Shown here piece after piece: positions 30,401-40,000 of a stretch of 41,145 nt of DNA. The notes under the pieces were generated by a model. That model did not search any database. It saw nothing but the letters and a program-made list of their open reading frames with translations, and was not told the origin of the DNA. The first letter of the stretch is position 1. The number at the start of each line of letters is the position of its first letter. Both the position numbers and the translations under genes were made by a program. The DNA comes from CAYRIY01 sp964424335 (GTDB taxonomy: Bacteria > Bacillota > Limnochordia > DTU080 > RSA5). The stretch is taken from assembly GCA_964424335.1 (NCBI GenBank), contig CAYRIY010000024.1, forward strand, positions 1 through 41,145. The letters run 5' to 3'.

Positions 30401-31090
30401 TCACATGTCGTTGATGACGGCAAGGCCTGTCCGAATCGCATAGACGGCCGCCTGGGTGCGGTCTGAGAGGTCGAGTTTGCGCAGCAGGTTGGTCACGTGG
30501 TTTTTCACAGTCTTCTCCGAAATGAAAAGCGCCTGCGCGATCTCCTTATTGGTGTGGCCGTCGACGATCAGTTGCAAAACCTCGAGCTCTCGCTCCGTGA
30601 GCAGATCGTGGGCGCCGGCTTGACCTTGGACCGGGTGGGAAACGTTGCTCGGCCCTTCGTCTTTTCGATGAAATTGCTGAAACACTTTTGTCATCAGATC
30701 GGGCGGAATAAACGCCTCGCCCCCTTTGACGCGGCGAATCGCATCGATCAACCGGGCGGGGTCGACGTCCTTCAACATGTATCCTTTGGCCCCGGCGTTC
30801 ACAAGTTCGATGATGTACTCTTCGTCGTCGTGAATCGTAAGGACGATCACATTTACGTCGGGGAGTGTGCTGTGGATCGTGCGCGTTGCGGCAAGCCCGC
30901 CGCCTCCCGGCATGTTGATGTCCATGAGGACCACGTCCGGGCGATGCTTGGTCGCAAGCGCCACCGCGGTCTCGCCGTCGCCCGCCTCCGCCACCACGCA
31001 GAGATCCGGCTCCATTTCGAGGATCCTACGCAACCCTTCGCGCAGCAGTGCGTGGTCGTCGGCAATCAGCACACGAATCGTTTCGGACAC
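30401..31090 (-). CDS. NarL/DegU-family response regulator
   Basis: A 229-aa two-domain regulator: receiver (RVLIADDHALLREGLRRIL, phospho-acceptor Asp in VVLMDINMPGGGG, Lys in GYMLKDV) and LuxR-type output (LTERELEVLQLIVDGHTNKE, KTVKNHVTNLLRKLDLSDRTQ). GTG at 31090 has AGGGGG seven bases upstream. The longer frame from 31174 overlaps the kinase gene and is rejected. It follows the DegS-like kinase by 55 bases and is its obvious partner. Confidence 0.93.
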   Translation of the reverse strand: MSETIRVLIADDHALLREGLRRILEMEPDLCVVAEAGDGETAVALATKHRPDVVLMDINMPGGGGLAATRTIHSTLPDVNVIVLTIHDDEEYIIELVNAGAKGYMLKDVDPARLIDAIRRVKGGEAFIPPDLMTKVFQQFHRKDEGPSNVSHPVQGQAGAHDLLTERELEVLQLIVDGHTNKEIAQALFISEKTVKNHVTNLLRKLDLSDRTQAAVYAIRTGLAVINDM

Positions 31091-31145
31091 CAAACTACCC
31101 CCTGTTGCCAAATGGACTTTCCAGACCGGGACAGGCCCGTAGCGT

Positions 31146-32135
31146 TTATCCCGCCTCGACGGACGCGCTCTCACACGGCAACTTGGCGGAAAGGCGCGTC
31201 CCCTCGCCTGGTACGCTCACGACTTCAAACTCTCCGTCAAGCAACTCGATGCGCTCCTTCATGCTCATCAAACCAAAACTCTCGCGATCGATCCACTCGA
31301 CCTTCAGCCGTTCCATGTCAAATCCGACGCCATCGTCTTCAACTCGAATTTCGACGTAGTTGCTATCGGCAAACAGGATCTCCACCTGAATCGTCGACGC
31401 CTGGGCGTGTTTGCGCGCGTTGTTTACAGCCTCTTGCACCATGCGAAACACCGCTACCTCGAGCATCGAGTTGAGTCGAGCCTCCTTGCCGGACACAGTG
31501 AGTGTGACAGGGCACCCTTCTTGCTCGCGCAAGTTCTCCAAATACCGATTGAGCGTCGGAACCAATCCTAGGTCGTCCAAGGCCATCGGACGGAGGTTGA
31601 AGATGATCCGGCGCAGCTCCCGCAAGCACTCCCTGACGAGCACTTTGAGGTGACCGAGCTCTTGCGCGACCTCTTCCCGCCCGGCTGCGTGCAACCGCTC
31701 GCAAATCTCCGTCCTGAGCACGACATTGGCCATGGCCTGAGCGGGGCCGTCGTGGATCTCTCGCGCGACGCGCCGGCGCTCCTCTTCTTGCGCCTTGATC
31801 ACGCGCTCGCCGATCTGGTAGCGGGCCTTGATCCCCTCCCACCGCTCGGCCATGCGCTCGAGGTTGCCGGTGAGCGCCGCCATGGCGACGCTCACCTCAT
31901 TTATCATCGCCTCCGACTTCTCGACCATCGCTTCGACGTTTGCAAGGCCCCGCTCGAGCTCGTCGCGCCCGCTTTCGAGCGGACGTTCGCGCTCCTTTAA
32001 GGCGCCAAGCTCGAGTTGTGCGGCACGGGCGTTCTCCGATATGTCATACATCGCTTCCCGGACGTTCTTTAAGGCGCCAAGCGCTTCGCGGAACACATCG
32101 TCGATCGCTGTGGCTTCAAGAATCCTCTTGCTCAC
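31146..32135 (-). CDS. DegS-like sensor histidine kinase
   Basis: A 329-aa soluble kinase. The N-terminal 140 residues are coiled-coil-like helices (FREALGALKNVREAMYDIS, LGALKERERPLE), like the DegS sensor domain. The phospho-acceptor His is in RRRVAREIHDGPAQAMANVV. The ATPase part has FRMVQEAVNNARKHAQAS, VRVEDDGVGF-like EDDGVGFDM and GLMSMKERIELL. No membrane segment is present, so it senses an internal signal. GTG at 32135 has AAGGGAG eight bases upstream and avoids overlap with the CRP gene 31 bases away. Confidence 0.92.
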   Translation of the reverse strand: MSKRILEATAIDDVFREALGALKNVREAMYDISENARAAQLELGALKERERPLESGRDELERGLANVEAMVEKSEAMINEVSVAMAALTGNLERMAERWEGIKARYQIGERVIKAQEEERRRVAREIHDGPAQAMANVVLRTEICERLHAAGREEVAQELGHLKVLVRECLRELRRIIFNLRPMALDDLGLVPTLNRYLENLREQEGCPVTLTVSGKEARLNSMLEVAVFRMVQEAVNNARKHAQASTIQVEILFADSNYVEIRVEDDGVGFDMERLKVEWIDRESFGLMSMKERIELLDGEFEVVSVPGEGTRLSAKLPCESASVEAG

Positions 32136-32166
32136 GTCAAAAGCTCCCTTGAACAATCGACTCGCG

Positions 32167-32868
32167 TCATGGCGAGAGGTGGCCGGCGGCGTACTCCTTG
32201 AGCTTTTCCATGTCTTTGAGGACGAGGTAACGACCGTCCACCGTAAGGCAGTGCACATCCTGCAATTCCGCGAGAATCCGGCTCACCGTCTCCCGAGCGG
32301 TCCCGACCAAGTTTGCGAGTTCCTGGTGCGTGAGCTTGAGCTCGATGCGCACGCCGGACTCCGTCTTGACGCCGTGGCGGCTGCACAGCTCCGCGAGCGT
32401 CGTCGCCACGCGGCCGCGCACGTCTCGAAACACGATGTCCATGATTTGGGCATTGGTCTGCCTGATGCGAAGCGACAGTACGCGAATGATCTGGAGCGCA
32501 ATCGAGGGATTTTCCGTAAGCGTCGAGAGGAAGTCGTTGCGATGAAGGAGGTAAAACCCACTCGGTTCCAAGGTTTCGGCGATCGCCGACCTCGGTCCCT
32601 CATCGAGCAAAGCCATCTCGCCGAAAAACTCACCGGATCCAAGGAGGGCAAGCGTCTTTTCCCGCCCGTCTTCGGCAACCCGGTACACTTTGACCGTTCC
32701 GGTCCTGACGATGTACAGGGAGTCTCCTAGCTCACCTTCGAAGAACAGCACTTCGCCCTTTTTTAGGCTGCGCTCGGCCATCTTCTCGGCAAGCGCCAGC
32801 AGATGGGGCTCTTCGAGCCCCTCAAAAAGCGGCACGCGCCGCAAAAAGCGCATCTTGTCTTGAGTCAT
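32167..32868 (-). CDS. CRP/FNR-family cAMP-responsive regulator
   Basis: The 233-aa protein has an N-terminal cyclic-nucleotide domain with the phosphate-binding cassette GEFFGEMALLDEGPRSAIAE, where Arg-Ser match cAMP contacts of E. coli CRP. In the long helix, RIRQTNAQIMDIV keeps the Thr equivalent to T127, with Asn for S128. The C-terminal winged helix reads LTHQELANLVGTARETVSRIL; the R-E-T-V-S-R helix keeps the residues that read TGTGA. No iron-sulfur cysteines are present, arguing against FNR. ATG at 32868 has GGAG seven bases upstream. It lies between fecR and degS, two genes from a cyclase. Confidence 0.92.
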   Translation of the reverse strand: MTQDKMRFLRRVPLFEGLEEPHLLALAEKMAERSLKKGEVLFFEGELGDSLYIVRTGTVKVYRVAEDGREKTLALLGSGEFFGEMALLDEGPRSAIAETLEPSGFYLLHRNDFLSTLTENPSIALQIIRVLSLRIRQTNAQIMDIVFRDVRGRVATTLAELCSRHGVKTESGVRIELKLTHQELANLVGTARETVSRILAELQDVHCLTVDGRYLVLKDMEKLKEYAAGHLSP

Positions 32869-32938
32869 CGCCCGTCTCCACCCCTTGTCCAAACGAGGGC
32901 GCGCCAGTCATTTTCTTCTAGCGCGGCCGACGGGCCCC

Positions 32939-34405
32939 TTAGTCATCCAATCGACGTGCAATCCGCTCGCCGAATTGGTCGAGCTCACGATACACCGCCG
33001 ACTCTAAGTCCGCCCACAGGCGGTCCAGTTCGACACCCGCCTCTACCAGCCGCTCGGCAATCTTCTCTCTTACGCTCTCGAGTTCCTCCGCGACGAGCCG
33101 AAGGGCTTCGTCATCCTCGCCCCCGCGGGCCTGAGACCGCTCAGTTGGGAAATCGGCGTCGGCGCTTGAGCGCGGGCCCGGCCCTCTAGAGCCGCCTTCA
33201 GCGCTTTCGCTGCTCCCCGTGCTCCCGCTGCCTTCACTGCTACCATCGCCGACCGCGCCGGACTGGTCGCCTTCGTCTCCGGACGCTACGTCGTCAGCCT
33301 CTTCGTCGCCGGCATCTTCGTCGCCCGCATCTTCATCGTCGGTCACGTCTTCCTCGGCCTCTTCTTCATCTTCGTCCTCTGACTTCTCTTCAGCAGGCGC
33401 TTCGACGGGCCCAAAGGACGCGAGGCCGATGCTGGCAGGTTGCCGTGCCGGTTGTTGCGACGGAGGCTCATCGTACGAGGGATCATCCGTCGACGACTCA
33501 TCGTAAGGCTCAGGTTCGCTCACTGCGACGTCAAACGTCGTCAGCGCTGTGCCCTCTTCAGGCGCAGCCGGTGGGGGCGTCGGCCCGGGCGCCGTCTCCA
33601 TTTGAGCGAGCGCCATGCGGCGTTCGTAGGCCTCTTTTCGCTCGAAGTGCGCGAGCACCCAATCAGAGCGGATGTTCCATTCACGCTCCAGATCGGGCGA
33701 GATCGACCTAGGAGCATCGGGACGCCGGCCCGCGATGACGTTGGTAAACTCGCCCGAGGCGACCAGCACCTCGGCGGACCACTCCTCAAAGGTCGAAACT
33801 GCTACGATCCCCTCGTTCACCGAGACCGAAGTCGTACCCAAGACATCGACCGAAACGCTAAAGAGGGTGCCTCGCACGCCGGCGATGGCAGTCGGCGTCT
33901 CAATGGAAAAATTGGCAAAACGGCTCACGAGCGAGACGACGCTCGCCCAGACGTCGCCCAGGTATAGGCGAAGGTTTGGTCGATCCTGTCCAGGGGGCTC
34001 GCCCGGCATGGGCAATAGGCCTGAAACTACTTCTGCCCGCGTGCGCGGATCGATGCGCACGCGCACCTCATCGCCAAAATCGAGCTCGACCCAGCTATCG
34101 GCGCCAGTCCATACCTGGTCGCCAGGAAATAGAGCGAGTCCCTCCGAGACCGGGCTCAAATAACGGGTATAGCGCTCTTCGCCTTGCGGCGGTCGCACGA
34201 CCGTGACCGATCCGGTGGCATCGACGACCCGAGCGATGGCTTCGCCCAGAAAGAGTTGCGGTGGCTGCGAACTGACCTGCGGCGCCCCTTCGGTCGAGGC
34301 TGCCGTGTGGGGACCAAGTGCGAGGACGTATACCGAGCAGAGCACTGCAGCCACGACAAACACTGCCAAGACCGCTTGTGACCTCGAGATTCGCCTAACC
34401 GGCAT
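32939..34405 (-). CDS. FecR-domain membrane protein with acidic linker
   Basis: The 488-aa protein has one N-terminal membrane segment (AVLAVFVVAAVLCSVYVLAL) and then an external FecR domain. In it GDQVWTGADSWVELDFGDEVRVRID, then FSIETPTAIAGVRGTLFSV, are the usual repeats. A proline-rich region, a strongly acidic run (about residues 335-385, nearly all D, E, A, G) and a Ser/Gly stretch follow. The C-terminus is a predicted coiled coil (LRLVAEELESVREKIAERL...). Classic FecR partners (FecI sigma factor, FecA receptor) are absent. It lies between cyclase and CRP genes. Confidence 0.88.
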   Translation of the reverse strand: MPVRRISRSQAVLAVFVVAAVLCSVYVLALGPHTAASTEGAPQVSSQPPQLFLGEAIARVVDATGSVTVVRPPQGEERYTRYLSPVSEGLALFPGDQVWTGADSWVELDFGDEVRVRIDPRTRAEVVSGLLPMPGEPPGQDRPNLRLYLGDVWASVVSLVSRFANFSIETPTAIAGVRGTLFSVSVDVLGTTSVSVNEGIVAVSTFEEWSAEVLVASGEFTNVIAGRRPDAPRSISPDLEREWNIRSDWVLAHFERKEAYERRMALAQMETAPGPTPPPAAPEEGTALTTFDVAVSEPEPYDESSTDDPSYDEPPSQQPARQPASIGLASFGPVEAPAEEKSEDEDEEEAEEDVTDDEDAGDEDAGDEEADDVASGDEGDQSGAVGDGSSEGSGSTGSSESAEGGSRGPGPRSSADADFPTERSQARGGEDDEALRLVAEELESVREKIAERLVEAGVELDRLWADLESAVYRELDQFGERIARRLDD

Positions 34406-34488
34406 ACGTCGTCACCCCTTCTAACTCATCCACCGCAAGAGGGCATACTTCCTCACTTGAACCATATTCTTTGCGACCGATCACGTTC

Positions 34489-34504
34489 TGTGACGCCGAT
34501 CACG
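34489..34504. promoter_or_regulatory. CRP-like binding site upstream of fecR
   Basis: TGTGA-CGCCGA-TCACG matches the CRP consensus TGTGA-N6-TCACA at nine of ten positions. It overlaps the stop codon of the cyclase gene and lies about 85 bases before the fecR ATG at 34405. A further TCACG half-site within a repeated CCGATCACGTT lies 19 bases away at 34481-34485. The CRP homologue two genes on has the recognition helix that reads this sequence. Confidence 0.55.
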
Positions 34505-36416
34505 TTGCGCTTTGCGATTGTTCGGGAGCTTCATCATCCAGCTCGATCACATCGTGAATGCCATCGGAATCCGGCGTGATCTCAAAGAGGCCGATGGGCT
34601 CGCTCCGACCTCGTAGGACGACCGGCGCCATGGGCGAGACGCGGATCGGAAGCGACTGGGGAAGTTGGCGCATGGTCGCCTCGCTGATGACGAGGGCGCC
34701 CGGTTTTGCAAGTTCTTGAAGCCGGGCCGCAACGTTGACGGCGTCGCCGATCGCGGTGTACTCCAACCTCGATGACGAACCGACCGAACCGACCACGGCC
34801 TCACCCGTGTGGACGCCGATCCCGACCGACAACTTAGTCCCTTGATACGACGTACGCAAGGCCTCCACCTGCCTCAGGATGTGCAGCCCGGCCCTCGTCG
34901 CCGCCTCGGCGTGGTCGTTGGACGGAAGCGGCGCTCCGAACACAGCCATCAGACCATCCCCGAGAAACTTGTCGACCATTCCGTTGTGGATGAGCACCGA
35001 ATCGGCCATCAAGGCGAGGTAACGGTTGAGGACGGCGACGACACGCTCTGGGGGTACGGACTCCGAGAACGTCGTAAACCCGCGAATATCCGCAAAGAGC
35101 ACGCTGATTTGCCTGCGGCCCCCGGCGATTTGGGCAGCGCCCGGCGTCGCAAGCAGCGTATCGACGACTTCGGGCGTGACGTACTTTTTAAAAGCGCTGC
35201 GGATCTGCCGCGCTTCGTGGTCCACGTAGAAGTGGGCGTGCCACAATCCCCCGACATAAGAAAGGAAGATCGCCGCAAGGATCGGCGTCACCTCGAGCCA
35301 AAACCCGCTCGAAAGGAACGCCCATCCCGACACGACGACCGCTGCCACCAAACCAAAGAGCGCCGCGTACGTCGCAGGCCTCGGCCTGAGCCAAAAGCTG
35401 CCGACGCCCCAGAGAAGGGAGACGAGGAGCACCGTGAAGGTCACCGACAGCGTGGACTGCCTATGCACGAAGGCGCCGTCAATGATCGAGGCCAGTGCCG
35501 CCGCGTGAATGTACACCCCGGGAATTTGGCCCAGGGGCCGCAGCGCCGTCAAATGCTGATCGAGGCCGTCAAGGCCCGCGGCCGTGACGCCTAGCAGGAC
35601 CGGGCGGCCCGCGAGCCTACCCTGAGCAGCCCCCGACACCACGTCGACGATCGAGATGGTCTCGGTCATCGCCTCGACAGAAAGGACGGGAGCGTCCACC
35701 CGCGGCCGATAGTTCACCATGAACGTGCCGTCGCTAAGAAGCGGCGGCTCACTAGGCAGCGGCGCGCCGACGCGGATGGCCATCTCTTGCGCCATCTCCC
35801 AGCTCAGGCCGTTCATTGCCCCGCGAGACGTCGTCACACGCAAAGGGAGTCGGCGCACGACGCCGTCAAAATCCGTCGGGCTGTTGATGTGGCCGAGACG
35901 GACGTTAGGACCGACCAGATCGACGAGCGGCATGAGCTCGACGTCGCTCCCCGTCGCTGCCGCCAATACGATCGGAACGTCGCTTTCGAGCGCCGCCTTC
36001 AATCGAATGTCGTCGGTCCGGTTTGCCGAAGGCGTCGTGTAGAGTATGTCCAGGCCGAGCACGGCGGGCTCCGCCGCCAAAATTGCGTCGATCAACTCCG
36101 CCTGGAGCGAGCGCGGCCACGGCCAGCCGCCCCAAGTCTGCACCGCCCGCTCGTCGATCGCAACGATTGCGACGGGGGCCGGAGGCTCCTCCACTCTCGC
36201 AATGAAACGGGAGACGTAGCGAAGGTCGAGCGCGACCCACTCGGCGTACCTAAAGGCGCCGAGCGACCACAGGCTGAGCACGACAAGGGCAATGGCGATC
36301 CCGGCAAAGAGCCCGCGCCGAGCGCAAACCAAGCCCAGGCGTCCTTTGGCATGGATCCACCGCCGTCCAGTAAACAATTGGGGAAATCGTCGTTTCGTCG
36401 CCTCAAGTGACGGCAC
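34500..36416 (-). CDS. CHASE2-domain class III adenylate cyclase
   Basis: The 638-aa protein has an N-terminal membrane segment (about 34-55), an extracellular CHASE2 sensor (about 60-325, with VAIVAIDERAVQTWGGWPWPR and PAVLGLDILY), three further membrane segments (about 325-400), and a cyclase domain. The metal-binding Asp residues are in VLFADIRGF and KFLGDGLMAVFG. EYTAIGDAVNVAARLQ carries the transition-state Asn and Arg. The Lys in DKFLGD and Thr in YTAIGD suit ATP over GTP. GTG at 36416 has AGGAGG ten bases upstream. It probably supplies cAMP to the CRP homologue in the same cluster. Confidence 0.93.
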   Translation of the reverse strand: MPSLEATKRRFPQLFTGRRWIHAKGRLGLVCARRGLFAGIAIALVVLSLWSLGAFRYAEWVALDLRYVSRFIARVEEPPAPVAIVAIDERAVQTWGGWPWPRSLQAELIDAILAAEPAVLGLDILYTTPSANRTDDIRLKAALESDVPIVLAAATGSDVELMPLVDLVGPNVRLGHINSPTDFDGVVRRLPLRVTTSRGAMNGLSWEMAQEMAIRVGAPLPSEPPLLSDGTFMVNYRPRVDAPVLSVEAMTETISIVDVVSGAAQGRLAGRPVLLGVTAAGLDGLDQHLTALRPLGQIPGVYIHAAALASIIDGAFVHRQSTLSVTFTVLLVSLLWGVGSFWLRPRPATYAALFGLVAAVVVSGWAFLSSGFWLEVTPILAAIFLSYVGGLWHAHFYVDHEARQIRSAFKKYVTPEVVDTLLATPGAAQIAGGRRQISVLFADIRGFTTFSESVPPERVVAVLNRYLALMADSVLIHNGMVDKFLGDGLMAVFGAPLPSNDHAEAATRAGLHILRQVEALRTSYQGTKLSVGIGVHTGEAVVGSVGSSSRLEYTAIGDAVNVAARLQELAKPGALVISEATMRQLPQSLPIRVSPMAPVVLRGRSEPIGLFEITPDSDGIHDVIELDDEAPEQSQSAT

Positions 36417-36564
36417 GGGCAGGCGCCCTCCTTTTGGGCGGCGGCGTTCGCCTCAAATTCCGAGAACGTTCCATTCGCAGCCGTGGGTCCACATACCTTC
36501 TTTCCCACGCTCCCGTCCGCGCCCTTTCGGCTCTTGCTGCCAGGATGGGCCGCCTCACCGCTCG

Positions 36565-36951
36565 TCACCCGGCTTGCTGTGCCGCCTTGGCGCTTCTGCG
36601 GCGAGAAAGCCACCCGGCGACGATGAGGGCGACTCCCGCGCCTACGACATCCGCCAACAAGTCCGTCGCCGAGGCGTCGCGCCCGTCGACAAAGCTTTGG
36701 TGAATCTCATCGGAGAGCCCGTAAACGGCGCAAATGCCCAATGCAAGCCAAGGGGCCGTGCGCAGGCTTACCCTAAAGCCTCGGATGAGCGCGAGGCGCC
36801 ACACAACCGCAAGGCCTGCGAAGGCGATCGCGTGGAGCACGTAGTCGGGCAATCCAAGGGGCCCCGCAAGGCGCGCCGCGTCGTGCCCCGACAATGTCGA
36901 AGCGTAAAAGATCCCAGCCATATACAAAATAGCGAGCAACACAAAACGCAT
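36565..36951 (-). CDS. VanZ-like membrane protein
   Basis: A 128-aa protein with four hydrophobic segments (MRFVLLAILYMAGIFYAS, YVLHAIAFAGLAVVW, WLALGICAVYGL, DLLADVVGAGVALIV). It has the VanZ signature: H in the second segment and SDEIHQSFVDGRDASATDL. I begin at ATG 36951; a frame reaching 37221 would add 90 residues that run back over the next gene and show no conservation. AAGGAAGG lies 13 bases ahead. VanZ proteins are linked to lipid-phase resistance to glycopeptides, but most have no tested role. Confidence 0.88.
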   Translation of the reverse strand: MRFVLLAILYMAGIFYASTLSGHDAARLAGPLGLPDYVLHAIAFAGLAVVWRLALIRGFRVSLRTAPWLALGICAVYGLSDEIHQSFVDGRDASATDLLADVVGAGVALIVAGWLSRRRSAKAAQQAG

Positions 36952-37054
36952 CTCCCAAAGCGCGCCTTCCTTGCAAAAATGTGGATCGTATCTGCATAGG
37001 ATTCCCGGTCGCGCCGTCTCCCCCTGCACCATCTTATGTTGCCCTTTTAGGAGT

Positions 37055-40000
37055 TCACTTCCAACCACCAAGTCCGATCGGAATGCCCACCCCGATAAAG
37101 TACCGAACGCTCGACCTCCCATCGGCTTTCGCATCGGGCCTAATTTGATGACTTTGCGGCAGCGCTCCTTCGACACCGGCCGTAAGCAGCACGGGAACGC
37201 GGATGAATGGACCCGTCCCAAGCTTTGACAGGTCGAGCGTAACGCCGATCGAAGCGGTTTCGCCGGTCAACTCGTGGCCCTCGTTTGGGCTTGGCCATGC
37301 CGCAGCGCCTAATTCGACCTGCGGCCTTGGCGAGCGACCCACCTGCACGAACGCATCCATCGCGTCCGAGACGTGCCTTGTCCCTCGCACGATGTAACCG
37401 GATGCGCTTTTCCCATGCGCTGTGAGTTCGCTCCACATGCTCACGAGCTCCATCTCGAGGCTCCATCGCCCAAACCGCATGTCCCACGCGAGCCGCCCTC
37501 TCGAGCTCTCAAACGGCGCCCCGTTCTCTACGCCCTCGAGTCGCCGCAATTCGATGAGCCACGTGCCGAGCCTCCACACGCCTTCTGCTCCGAGCGCGCG
37601 GCTGTATTCGATCGCATCCCCGTCTTTCGAGAACTCCAAGCGTGCGCTCCACCCTTCGGGGTAAAATACGGGGCGGGCTTCGTGCGCTTCGCGGGAGACA
37701 AGCGTGCCCGGGCGCGTTCGGCTGAATACAACGCTCACCTTGGATTCATCAGGGCTTTGCACAATGTCGAAGAAACCGAGACCCGAGGCGTCTACGCTCT
37801 CTTTCCATTCAATTGCGAGCCGGTCCGTGGGCTCGGTCCGCCCGCCACGCGTGAGCACGAGCGCCACTTCATCTTCACGGTCGGATTCGGAAAGCGCCCG
37901 GTCAACCGAGAGCGAAAACCTGACCTCCCGGCCAATCCAAGGGGCTCGTGCGGGAGTGAGGGCTGCACTCAACGAGAATCCTGCCTCGAAGTCAAAGTTC
38001 GTGCCTGCGCCGCCGTCCCGCTCGAATGCGATATGCGGCCTTAGGGGACCGCGTTCATACCTCCAGCTTCCGGCGAGGCGCCCCGCCCTTACCGACGGCG
38101 GGTCGGCGCTGGGCTTGCGATCACTGATCGCTTTCGGACCGACCTCGAGCGTGATCCTGTGACTTGCAATTCCCGCCTCGCCCCGCATTCCAGCGGCAGA
38201 CCAGACACGATCCTCCTCCTTCGGCACGATGCCCCACTGAAGAAACGGGTTTACCTTAAGCGTGCCGTCCCACCCAACGTGGCGGGCAATATTGATGCTC
38301 TCTGCAAGAATCTCAAACGCTCGCTCACTTGAACGCCACCCCAGCAATCCAACGGTCTCCCTTGAATCAGACGATGGCCACGTCGAGGCGGACCCGCGCA
38401 CGCCCTCCAGGATGCCCGCGGCGTCGCCACGCTGGGAGATCCCGCTTGGCTGGGATAGCTGCAGGCTCCCGTGTATTCCCTCTTTTGGCGTGAGGCCGCA
38501 CGCCGGAGCAAGCGTACGTTCTTTTCCCCACGCGACATCGAGCCGGTACGGCCACGCATGGCCGTCAAGGTCGACCATTCCTCTCATGGCAAGCGATGTC
38601 TGGCCGTATGACTCGGTTCGCGCGCCCTTTCGTTCGAGGCGTGAATGCTCACCCCATTGCCACGCGGCGTTGAACCACACGTCGTCAAAGGACCACTCGC
38701 TGGTGGCGTTCGCGAGCGTACAGCTCCAGAGGTCGCCCTCTGCTCCGGCCAGCTCGAATGCGCTGTCTACGACTGCTTCGCCCCCGAGCGGCACATTCAC
38801 GAGGGTGGGTACCGCCTGAGCAGCAATCCTCCATGCCTGAGCGGCCGGCTTGGTCGGCCTCAACCCACCCCAGCGAACGCCGTCCATAAGCCCACGCCGC
38901 CACGACGCGTTGACGCTCGCTGCATCGCTGTGGTACACCGCATCGGCCTCATAGGTGGTGGACGTTTCGATTCGCACTCCGGAAAGGGTCAATACTTCGC
39001 GCCGTCCGAAGTCGGCGCTGAGGTTTACCGCCGTTCGTTCCGTCCCGTGATGCAGTTTGGCGCCGCCGCCGGCAAGCCCGCCGCCAGCTCCTCCGCTCGC
39101 GCCCGCTTCGAGAAACAACTCAGTCAATCCGCCAGTCCTTGGCTCATGCGCAGGGAATGCAGCGGTTGCTGGAACCGGCAAGTCGACGATCCACAGTGAG
39201 CGAAGATCGATGTGACGGCCGAGGCGTACAGGCACTCCCGACCCCACAGTTGTGCGCCCCCAAAGGGCAATCGGCGTTTGGTGGACTTGAATGGTGAAGG
39301 TCCCGGCGCCGGTCGACCGCCCCACCCGCATCCCGTCCGCGATGACGTCCACGCCCCCGACGAGCGGCTCTCCTTCCTCCCACGCCCCGCTTTGGTTCAC
39401 ATCGACGAACGTGCGGCCTCTGATCGTCGTCGCTTCGAAAAACCCGGCCGGATCAACAGGGATTTGAGCTTGGTGTACGAGTATGCCCTGCTCACCGAGG
39501 GCCGGGGCGCTTCTCACATAGATCGAAATCCAAGGGCGCCCGACCAATCCGACGCTCATCAACCCCTTTGGAGCGAGGGTCTCAAGCGATTGCAGTGAGA
39601 AGCGAAACGACCGTTCACTTTGCCCCCGCATCGACCCGAGAAGAACGGTGTGGCAGGTCGCGACCACGTCCATGCCGCCCCCGAGGCGTCCATCAAAGCC
39701 TCCGTCAAAGCTATCTATGCCANNNNNNNNNNNNNNNNNNNNNNNNNNNNNNNNNNNNNNNNNNNNNNNNNNNNNNNNNNNNNNNNNNNNNNNNNNNNNN
39801 NNNNNNNNNNNNNNNNNNNNNNGTCCATGCCGCCCCCGAGGCGTCCATCAAAGCCTCCGTCAAAGCTATCTATGCCACCATCTATGCCGTCATCTATTTC
39901 GCTATCGAAGCCTTGATCGAAATCTGCTCCCGCTGCGGCGCTCTTCCACGGCGCATCGGCGCTCACCCAGGACCACGCTGGCGGTGGGCAGATCTCGACC

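Noticed and set aside
33265..33370. Short repeats of Asp/Glu codons as a mobile or CRISPR-like array
   Set aside because: They are low-complexity coding sequence of the acidic FecR linker, with no spacers.
36952..37221. N-terminal extension of the VanZ-like gene
   Set aside because: It overlaps the end of the large surface protein in another frame and shows no conserved feature.
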